Origin: Nothopassalora personata
Taxonomy: Eukaryota; Ascomycota; Dothideomycetes; Mycosphaerellales; Mycosphaerellaceae
Assembly: GCA_033816765.1 (NCBI GenBank)
Contig: CM066293.1
Location: forward strand, 4,278,001 to 4,342,000
Reading direction: 5' to 3'
DNA length: 64,000 nt
Shown: one piece after another, positions 32,581-40,499 of the stretch
How positions within the stretch are numbered: position 1 is the stretch's first letter
Layout of the letters: every line of letters starts with the position of its first letter
Program-made: the position numbers and the translations under genes
The notes under the pieces: generated by a model
The model's database searches: none
What the model was told of the DNA's origin: nothing
Seen by the model: the letters and a program-made list of their open reading frames with translations, nothing else

Positions 32581-33162
32581 CGGCACTACGAGGAGATTAT
32601 CTTAGATATTACTAACATAGCTAGTTATAACATCGTACTAGGTATACCTTAGTTAAGAAAGCATAACCTAGCAATCGACTAGAGAAGAGGAGTACTTACA
32701 TTTAGGGAATACAACTACGTTATCGACATTTAGCCTACGTAGCGGCAGCGTTCGCTAGTAGATAAGGTAAAGAGACAGCTAAATAGGATATAGCTTACGC
32801 CAACTAGAAGGATAGAAGAACCGCCTTCGACCGGGATAGACACTAGCGTAGGGCCGCCGGGTCACGAAGTTACTAGTAGTAATAGAAGTAACGTACCATC
32901 GAAGAATACTAACATCTTAGAGTTAAGTATTCCTAAGGAGTATCGTAAGTAGTCGCGACTCTTTAAAGAGGAGAGAGGCAAAACCGCCTTACCTAAGCAC
33001 CGCCTATATAATTATAAGATTAACATTTAGCTAGGGAAAGAGCCTCTATAGGGACCCCTATATTAAATGTCTAAGAAAGAGCTATAGACCCTACGAGAAT
33101 AGCTAAAGGAGAAGCTAGCTAAGGGATAGATAAGGAAATCTACCTCTAGTATAGGAGCTCTA

Positions 33163-33571
33163 TGTTATTGTCTCGTTCCAGGGCTAGTCTCAAAAGAGAG
33201 ATAAGTCAAGTCACGTGGCGGTATTATTCTTTGGAGAGGCTGAAGCAAGCTGAGCGAAGATGAATGATAGGAATAAGAGTTGTATTCCAATCAGTGAGAT
33301 AGTAACATGAGTTGAACGCATCAGAACCATAAGGGTTTCTAGCGTTCCTAAATACAAAGGAGATAGAGCGTTTGCTCTCCGTGCTCTCCATGCTCTCCAT
33401 GCTCTCTCGAGATCACCGAGATCAACGAGATCAAGGAGATCACTTCAGTTGCTCTCTCGGTTCCTTGGTTTTATTCCTGCGGGTGAGAGAGCACTTCTCG
33501 GGCGGAAGCGCCCACCAATTGTGGAGGTCTGATTGGTTAGCTTCCTTCAGCCCCAGATCAGAACCGTAACA
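33163..33571 (-). repeat. solo LTR, 409 bp, not RIP-mutated, TSD CTCTA
   Basis: TGTTATTG to CGTAACA is flanked by CTCTA on both sides (33158-33162 and 33572-33576). CA and TG are normal. The central part (GTATTCCAATCAGTG, AGCGTTCCTAAATAC) matches the corresponding part of the old B LTRs, so it is a young relative of B. A variable region holds minisatellite-like GAGATCA and GCTCTCC runs. It splits the RT region of B2. Confidence 0.9.
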
Positions 33572-35607
33572 CTCTATATATGTTCGTTCTAAAACTAAGC
33601 CGGAAGTTACGACTCGTATAAGACTATAGGAAGTTAAACGAGATTATAATTAAGAACTAATACCCGCTACCTAATATCGAAGAAGCATAAGATAGATTAA
33701 CCGGATTAGACTAGTATACGAAGATTAACCTACGAGATGCCTTCTACGCTATACGAATAGTAGAAGGAGAGGAATAGAAAACCGCTTTTAGAATAAGATA
33801 CGGACTTTACTAATACTTAGTTATACTAATAGGATTAGCTAACGTACCGGTATCCTACTAGGACCTTATTAACGAAACACTTAGAGACCTACTCGACGTA
33901 TACGTTATCGCCTATATAGACGATATACTAGTCTATACGAAAGGACCCCTATAGGAACATATAAAATAATTTTAGGACGTCTTCGAACGACTTATACAGT
34001 TAGGATTTAAGATAGTACCCGAGAAATGCAAATTCTATAAGAAAGAAGTTAAATTCTTAGGCTTTATTATTAGCATAATAGAGATAAAAATCGACCCTAC
34101 GAAGACATAGTCTATTAGAGAATACCTAGAACTAAAAACAGTAAAGGACGTATAGTTATTTCTTAGACTCGCTACCTACAACCGGAAATTCATTAAGGAC
34201 TATTTAAAGACAGTAGTACTAATAACGATACTTACAAGAAAAGACGTTACCTAGAAATAGGGAAAGGAACAAATTAAAGCGTTCGAGAAACTTAAAGAAC
34301 AATACGCTTTAGCCCCTACGCTTCGACTATTCGATAGTAGTAAGGAAGTATATATCGAGGCCGACGCGTCTAATATAGTAATAGGCGCGTGTCTAATATA
34401 GATATACGATAGGAAAAGATACCTAGTAGCTTATTACTCCCGGAAAATAACTATAGCGGAACAGAACTACGACATCTATAATAAAGAGCTTCTAGCTATT
34501 GTTACTACTATGTAATATTAGAGAGTATACGTCGAGGGCCTACCGAAGTTAACGATTCTTTTAGACTATAAGAATCTTATATACTTTACGACGACAAAGG
34601 AACTTACCCGAAGGTAAGTACGCTAGTCGGAGCTACTAGGGTAATACAAGTTCGAAATTAAATATACTCTAGGAAAGGAGAATAGCCGCGCTAATACGCT
34701 AAGCCGAAGAAGCGACTATATAGAAGGAAAAGAACTAGTATAATATAAGATACTAAAGACAAACCCCGACGGAAGTCTTAGTACTAATACTAGAGAGTTT
34801 AATAACATCGTACGAATATTAAGCGATAAGGACGAGTAATTCCCTATATCGTAAGGAAAATACTAAGTACCGAAGGATTAAGAAGAAGAGTATATACGAC
34901 AATATTACGACGGACTAACTTATAGACACCCTAGAACTTTAAAGATAATAGACCTAATATAGCGTAGCTTCTTATTCCTATAGATAAGACTTAAGGTATT
35001 ACGCTATATTAAACAATACGTACACTATTAATAGAATAAGGCTACGAGACACGTAAAATACGGATACTTATAGTTTAGGACGCTACTAACAAAACTATAG
35101 GATAAAGTCATAATAGACTTTATTATAAACTTCTACCGTTAAGAGATTAAGTTATAAAATAACTATACAACATAATACTAGTTATAGTTAATAGACTTAT
35201 AGAGTACATATACTTTATTCCTATATTAGAGATATACAATATAGAGTAGCTCGGATACCTTGTACTAGATAGACTTATCCGATACTACGGATTCCCTTAA
35301 ACGTTTATAACGGATAGAGATAAGCTATTTACATTAAATTACTAGAAGACGCTTATAGGAACGATCGGAATTAAACATAAGCTATTAATAGCATATTATC
35401 TAGAAATAGACGGATAAACCGAGAGGATAAATTATACGCTAGAACAATATCTACGATACTATATTAACTACGTATAAGACAACTAGGTTTTACTACTACT
35501 AATAGCATAGATCGCACTAAACAACTATAAATTAGAGACAACTTTAACGATACTATTCTATACAAACTTTAGTAAAGATCCTAACCTATTCGGAACACCT
35601 AGATCCT

Positions 35608-36012
35608 TGTTAGGAACCGCTGTACGTTATCCCAACTGGGCTTGGATCTTTGCAGTGATGTCTCTGACTCGTTGAGAAGGTAGTGGTCCCAAACAGTATA
35701 TGGTGTATACTTAAAATGAGTTGAGCACGAGGCTCCTATCTACTCGTAAAGAAGCGTCGTCTATATAGTGCCATGCCTTGGCGTGCTGCTCGTCTGCTCG
35801 TCTGCTCGTCTGCTCGTCTGCTCGACTGCTCGTCTGCTCGTCTGCTCGTCTGCTCGTCTGCTCGTCTGCTCGTCTGCTCGACTGCTCGTCTGCTCGTCTG
35901 CTCGTCTGCTCGTCTGCTCGTCTGCTCGACTGCTCGTCTGCTCGTCTGCTCGTCTGCTCGTCTGCTCGTCCAATGAAGTCTTCTTATGCTGTTTCCGTTC
36001 CGAACCGTAACA
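35608..36012 (-). repeat. solo LTR of family C, 405 bp, TSD ATCCT
   Basis: In reverse orientation it begins TGTTACGG and ends CCTAACA. It shares the TATATAG box, the GTGCTCAACTC segment and the distal part with the LTRs of element C, but its U3 is different and consists largely of an 8-bp tandem repeat. The target duplication is ATCCT (35603-35607, 36013-36017). It is not RIP-mutated. Confidence 0.92.
35786..35969 (-). repeat. 8-bp minisatellite, 23 copies (CTGCTCGT)
   Basis: 184 bp of CTGCTCGT units, with three units ending in CGA instead of CGT at intervals of seven and six units. It lies in the U3 of the solo LTR. The long frames in it come from the repeat and are not genes. Confidence 0.95.
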
Positions 36013-36509
36013 ATCCTACCCGTAAGCCGAAAGAGCAATCATAATAACGGATACTCTTAAGGAAGTATATAAAGAAACACGTAAGGCGATTAAAGATATA
36101 TAATAAAAATTGTCTCAATAACGGTAAGACACGAGAAAAATAGTACCTCTACTAAAAGAGGGGGATAAGGTCTATCTCCTTATAAAAAACTTAAGAATAA
36201 GAAGATAGACTAAGAAACTAGATTACATTAAGGTCGGACTATTTTCTATTAATAGAGTTATAGGACCGGTTAACTACCGCCTACGACTACTACCTAACGC
36301 TAAAATCTACCTAGTCTTCTATATCTCTAAATTAGAACCCGTAGACGCTAAAACACCTTACTAAGAAAGCTTCTATTTCGAGCCGGAAGTAGAAAACAAA
36401 TTCGAAGTTAAAAAGATCCTAGATAAGAGAGGTTAGCGATACCTTATTAACTAGAAGGGATACGCTAATTAGAAAATACCTAGGAACTAGAAGGAAACTA
36501 TTAAAGGGA

Positions 36510-36695
36510 TGTCGCAATGTATAGCACGCCTACGACCTACTAGTCGTAGATGAACTAATTCTTGCCTTTTGTTTAAGACGCATCGCGCGTCGTAAGGTGT
36601 ACTTATGCGTGTCACGTGCGGCTTAGTAGCCGGTCGCGACCGTATGTTACATATAAGGCCATATGTAGGGGTTAGCTACTAGGCTGCCCCTTACA
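36510..36695 (-). repeat. 3' LTR of element D, 186 bp
   Basis: On the plus strand it starts TGTCGCAATG and ends CCCCTTACA. A minus-strand purine tract (plus CCTCCCCTCCCG, near 36,700) abuts it, so it is the 3' LTR of a minus-strand element. No second copy is visible in the window. Confidence 0.65.
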
Positions 36696-37123
36696 ATTGC
36701 CTCCCCTCCCGTGCGAGCTGTCCTTAGCTCGCTAGTTGCTACGTAGAGGCTCCTATGTACTTCTAGAACCATAGTTGCTATACGGCCTACATGCGGGTTG
36801 CGTGCGTATCGTTATGTAGGTGTAGGTAAGTAAGGCTTAGTTGCTATACCGACGTAGCTAGTTAGGGGCATAAAACTCTAGCCTAACCTAGCCCTTTCTT
36901 AGTACGCTCCCTAGCTTATTACCTTCGCTACACTACTACTACGCACCCGTACCGCACTATTATCGCAAGCGCCTCGCTAGTATTATTATTATTATCATGT
37001 CTACCGTGCCCTCCTCGCCGCCATTCTCTAGCCGCTCCGCCTCCTCTAGTAGTACTAGTAGCGATAGCACCACTAGCGCCGTAGAAGACGAGCGCCGCTA
37101 GGCGGCTCTAGTACGCGACGCCC

Positions 37124-37440
37124 TGTTACGGTTTAGTTCGCAGAGAGGGGACAACCAATCATCCAGGCAGCAAGGCAAGGATCAGAACACGTGACCAAGG
37201 GATCTGAGGGATCTGTGGGATCTGTCGAACAGATCCGCAGAGCAGGACAGATCTCGCGAGACCACGCCAAGACATGGCACTATATAGACGACGCTCTTTT
37301 GCAAGTAGATAGGAGCTTCGTGCTCAACTCATTTTAAGTATACACCATATACTGTTTGGGACCACTACCTTCTCAACGAGTCAGAGACATCACTGCAAAG
37401 ATCCAAGCCCAGTTGGGATAACGTACAGCGGTTCCTAACA
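37124..37440 (+). repeat. 5' LTR of element C with TATA box
   Basis: 317 bp. The U3 has GGATCTG repeats and a palindrome. A TATATAG box lies at 37281, about 35-40 bp before GTGCTCAAC (37320), the likely RNA start. Confidence 0.9.
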
Positions 37441-37451
37441 ACTTTGAGCAC
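37320..37451 (+). other. self-priming PBS of element C and its LTR partner
   Basis: TTGAGCAC at 37444-37451, three bases after the 5' LTR, is the exact complement of GTGCTCAA at 37320-37327 in the LTR. The LTR partner lies just where transcription should start relative to the TATA box. Confidence 0.6.
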
Positions 37452-37472
37452 CACCACCAGGGCCCTTTGCAT

Positions 37473-38465
37473 ATGTCTGGGAGAGACGCTACCCGGAGTC
37501 CGTCACGACAACAGCCACAGTCAACTGGCATCACGGAACGAATGAGCGAAATGTCGATTACAGGAAGCAGCAAGAACAACAACACTCCTATGGGTATGCT
37601 GAACCCATTGGACCACCACCGTGCACCTAAGGTGTCTACGCCGGAGACGTTCGACGGGACCAAGGACAAACTGGAGGCTTTTCAACTGCAGGTTCAGTTG
37701 TACCTTCACTTCAACGCACACCAGTTTCAAGGCGAGGCCAGCAAGGTCTTGTACGCCGCATCCTTCCTACGAGGAAAAGCAGCTAGAGGATTCCGACCAT
37801 ACCTCAAGGACTGGCTACACAACCAGGGCGAGGGAGAAACACCGAAAACGGAAACTCGAAAAATTTTCCACGACTACGACGAGTTTGAGACGAAACTCGA
37901 TGATCTATACGGGATACCAAATGAGGAGGTATACGCCGACCGACATATCCGACAACTTCGACAGACTACTTCTGTAGCGCTGTACGCCTCAGAATTCCAA
38001 GGATATGCCGCCGACCTGGAATGGAACGACGCAGCTTTGCGATCGCAGTTCTACCTCGGGCTGAAAGACAACGTCAAAGCCGAACTATCCCGAAACGCCA
38101 GCGTCGTTACGCTAGGGGCGATGATCAAGGCAGCAAAGGAGATCGACGAAAGGCTCCAGGAGTTGAGGTACGACCGACACGTACAGCCTGGATACCAGAG
38201 ACCCGCCGCGGGCGGAAGAGGGGGCTTCAAGGCCAGAAGTCAGGACCCTAATGGTTACGGAGACCCAATGGAATTGGACGTAACGGAACGTAGGACAGGA
38301 AGGGGGCTGAAGAGCAAAGGTTCCACCTGCTACGTATGTGGCGAGCAAGGCCACTTTGCAAGAAACTGCAAGAAGAAGAACATGGTTAGCCGCGAGTTCA
38401 ACGCAATGATTCGCGAAGAGAATACATACCAGGAATGCGAGAACTTCTTCTCGAAATCTGCCTAG
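37473..38465 (+). CDS. gag: element C Gag, 330 aa
   Basis: I start it at ATG 37473 (MSGRDATRSPSRQQPQ). It shows the retrotransposon gag core at about 70-240 (TFDGTKDKLEAFQLQVQLY, ALYASEFQGYAADLEW, FYLGLKDNVKAELSR) and a canonical zinc knuckle CYVCGEQGHFARNC (CX2CX4HX4C) at 286-299. It ends shortly after with TAG at 38463-38465. The stop overlaps the stop of the convergent antisense ORF in a CTAG palindrome. The protein would package element RNA. Its sequence is of the same class as the decayed gag of B2. Confidence 0.93.
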   Translation: MSGRDATRSPSRQQPQSTGITERMSEMSITGSSKNNNTPMGMLNPLDHHRAPKVSTPETFDGTKDKLEAFQLQVQLYLHFNAHQFQGEASKVLYAASFLRGKAARGFRPYLKDWLHNQGEGETPKTETRKIFHDYDEFETKLDDLYGIPNEEVYADRHIRQLRQTTSVALYASEFQGYAADLEWNDAALRSQFYLGLKDNVKAELSRNASVVTLGAMIKAAKEIDERLQELRYDRHVQPGYQRPAAGGRGGFKARSQDPNGYGDPMELDVTERRTGRGLKSKGSTCYVCGEQGHFARNCKKKNMVSREFNAMIREENTYQECENFFSKSA

Positions 38466-39184
38466 CAGAAACAACCTGAGGACAGCAAGGCATCAAACAG
38501 CGGCTTCTTGATTTGATGGCCTAGGACACAGAAGTCAACACTACGAACGGCAAAACGGGATAGACAGGGGACGAACGACGAGTTTCCCACTGGATTAGAC
38601 ACCGGAACATCCAGGAAGTTCCAGAACTCGGAGTTTGCGTTTCCCTCCCAGTTACTCCAGGTAAAGGGACTGAGCATGGGACCGTCGGAAGGGTCTGGAG
38701 CGAGGAGAAGGCCGGCTCGCTCGAGGGCGCGCTCTTCTTCCTCCTCCTCCTCCATTTCACGCTCCTCGAGAGAGCGACCTTCCTCGACCTTTCGGTCCAC
38801 GGCATCCAGTTGCTTGCGAAGACGCATCTCTTTCGCATGCGCCTCCATCTCCTTCTCGAAAGCGGCAGCACGCAGGCGGCCGGCTTCCGCGAGCGCTTCC
38901 TTCGCTCGGTCAAGGTCCGAGAGCAGCTTCCTTCGTTGGTCACCAAGCTTCTTCCACTCAACCTCAGTCACTTTGGCGTCGCAGCTGCGACAGTTACTTA
39001 GGTGGCAGTGGGAGCACTTGCCCGACGAGATGTGTACGCGACACAAGAGACCCTTCTCCTTGCAGCGAGAACAGGGACGCATGGTTTCTTCGCCGAGACG
39101 GTGGATTCGATTTGCACGTCGTTTTCGTTTCTTGGTGGGGACGGCGTCAGACGCTGGAATGTTGACGGGGAAAAGAGACGACAT
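38462..39184 (-). CDS. element C antisense ORF: Zn2Cys6-like, coiled-coil protein, 240 aa
   Basis: An intact frame starts at ATG 39184 (MSSLFPVNIPASDAVPTKK) and ends at TAG 38464-38462, sharing the CTAG with the gag stop. It has a basic KKRKRR patch at 18-23 (nuclear-signal-like). Cysteines stand at 38, 41, 48, 57, 60, 65 and 68. The spacing CX2CX6CX8CX2CX7C fits the fungal Zn(II)2Cys6 (Gal4-type) DNA-binding domain, with one extra Cys. A charged coiled coil follows at about 80-155, including an acidic run, as in Gal4-type dimerisers. The C-terminal 80 residues are hydrophobic and aromatic-rich. Its promoter would have to lie in or near the 3' LTR read backwards. Homologous decayed ORFs are in B1 and perhaps D. 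A role in regulating the element or host genes is inference. Confidence 0.85.
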   Translation of the reverse strand: MSSLFPVNIPASDAVPTKKRKRRANRIHRLGEETMRPCSRCKEKGLLCRVHISSGKCSHCHLSNCRSCDAKVTEVEWKKLGDQRRKLLSDLDRAKEALAEAGRLRAAAFEKEMEAHAKEMRLRKQLDAVDRKVEEGRSLEEREMEEEEEEERALERAGLLLAPDPSDGPMLSPFTWSNWEGNANSEFWNFLDVPVSNPVGNSSFVPCLSRFAVRSVDFCVLGHQIKKPLFDALLSSGCFC

Positions 39185-39260
39185 CTCTGGTCTGAAAGAG
39201 AGGTGGGGAGGACTTTCCTTTGTAAGCTTCGGGGCGAAGCTAAGGCTAAAAGGGGGATGG

Positions 39261-39577
39261 TGTTACGGTTTAGTTCGCAGAGAGGGGACAACCAATCATC
39301 CAGGCAGCAAGGCAAGGATCAGAACACGTGACCAAGGGATCTGAGGGATCTGTGGGATCTGTCGAACAGATCCGCAGAGCAGGACAGATCTCGCGAGACC
39401 ACGCCAAGACATGGCACTATATAGACGACGCTCTTTTGCAAGTAGATAGGAGCTTCGTGCTCAACTCATTTTAAGTATACACCATATACTGTTTGGGACC
39501 ACTACCTTCTCAACGAGTCAGAGACATCACTGCAAAGATCCAAGCCCAGTTGGGATAACGTACAGCGGTTCCTAACA
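39261..39577 (+). repeat. 3' LTR of element C
   Basis: 317 bp, read as identical to the 5' LTR. Followed by the second CGCCC target copy. Confidence 0.92.
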
Positions 39578-40499
39578 CGCCCCTAGAACGCCTAGTAGTC
39601 GTAAGCGACTAGTATTACCCTCGTAGCTACTAACGCCCTCGCTAGCTACTAAGCTCTCGTAGAGAATTAATATATGCATGCGGTGCCTCCCGTACTTCGT
39701 TAGGGGTAAGTCTCTACGCGTGTCGCCTACGATTCGTATACTAACTACTTACTAGACGAGGCCGATAACTGTAATAGTGTTACTACCGGCGAGCTCCTAA
39801 AGAAGTGTAGCCGCTATAGGCGTAGTAAACATAGCTACGTGCCTAACACTAGCTACGCTATCGCCTCGCTAGTAAGCCGCCTACGCGCCGCGCGGTCCTA
39901 GCGCGACTTCCTTACGGCTATAATAGGCTAGGCGCCTACAGACCTCTAGTAGTAGGAGCTAGTGGAGTAGATCCGCCTATATGCCTAGCTAGGCAACGAC
40001 ATTAAGGAGGTAAGTCGCTACTTCGCTCGTGCGAGTCGACTACTACTCGCGGGGGAGGGCTCTAGTACGTCCCCTATGCTTCGGCTAACCCTTCCTATAG
40101 GCCATTAGGCAGTTTAATGCCTATAAGCATAAGCGTACCGGGGAGACCCGTATACGTGCCTCCGCCGCCGCCGCTACTACTACCGCCGCCCCCGCCGCCG
40201 AAGCCCTCGCGCTCTAGTAGGAGCAGAACCGCGCCCTTAATAGGCTGTTCGAACTCGGCCGCGCCGTAAGTCGTATATTCCTCGCCTACGTGTACCCTAC
40301 TAACCGTAGTCCTAGTTCCTATAGGCGTAGAACATCGATACTACCGCCGCCGACTAGGCATTCTTACCTAAGTTACTACGTGACGACAACTGAGGCGCTC
40401 GCCTTATACGCTACTCGCGGGCTCCTCGCCTACTACTACTCTACGTGGGCCCTAGTAGGCGCGCTACTCTTTAGCTTTTGTTTTGTTTATAGTTAAGAA

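Larger units (their letters stand above)
29828..36509 (+). mobile_element. element B2: RIP-decayed Ty3/gypsy, 5' LTR to integrase
   Basis: A plus-strand gypsy copy with 5' LTR, gag, protease, RT, RNase H and integrase, and the start of a chromodomain. It is cut at 36509 by the LTR of element D, so its 3' LTR is missing. It carries two younger solo LTR insertions at 33163-33571 and 35608-36012. Stops in the decayed frames are TAG or TAA, almost never TGA, as expected when CAG, CAA and TGG are changed by RIP. Confidence 0.85.
33577..36509 (+). pseudogene. element B2 RT-RNase H-integrase remnant
   Basis: With TAG and TAA stops read through, it shows an RT with NRYPLPNIEEA and AYIDDILVYTKG, RNase H (YIEADASNIVIGACL), a zinc-finger integrase segment and the start of a chromodomain near 36,400. 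The inverted equivalent is 24,071-27,588. Interrupted by the solo LTR at 35608-36012. Confidence 0.75.
37124..39577 (+). mobile_element. element C: pol-less LTR retrotransposon with gag and antisense ORF, 2454 bp
   Basis: Two 317-bp LTRs (37124-37440 and 39261-39577), which I read as identical, start TGTTACGG, end CCTAACA and are flanked by CGCCC (37119-37123, 39578-39582). The internal 1820 bp hold an intact sense gag and an intact antisense ORF, and no protease, RT or integrase. A purine tract AAAAGGGGGATGG (about 39248-39260) abuts the 3' LTR. It is not RIP-mutated, so it is young. It is probably mobilised by the proteins of a related autonomous element (family B or D type). It sits inside the antisense ORF of element D. 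Confidence 0.92.
36997..40496 (+). pseudogene. element D antisense ORF with CX2CX6C motif (interrupted by C)
   Basis: An ATG at 36997 opens a Ser-rich frame (MSTVPSSPPFSSRSAS). It is split by element C at 37124-39577 and continues, partly in other frames, downstream. A block at about 39,760-39,860 reads GELLKKCSR, then Y, RRSKHS, Y: a CX2CX6C array in which two Cys codons have become TAT and TAC. A leucine- and arginine-rich helix follows (SLVSRLRAAR). The ORF is antisense to the pol of D and lies between pol and the 3' LTR, the same place as in B1 and C. Decay prevents defining the full frame. Confidence 0.45.

Noticed and set aside
35736..36044. Several long overlapping frames on both strands
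   Set aside because: They come from the 8-bp tandem repeat, which is free of stops in several frames by composition. They are not genes, and the array is not a CRISPR: no spacers, unit too short, eukaryotic context.
38676..39344. Plus-strand frame rich in Ser and Arg over element C
   Set aside because: It is the mirror of the acidic, coiled-coil antisense ORF and runs into the LTR; the cysteine array supports the minus frame.
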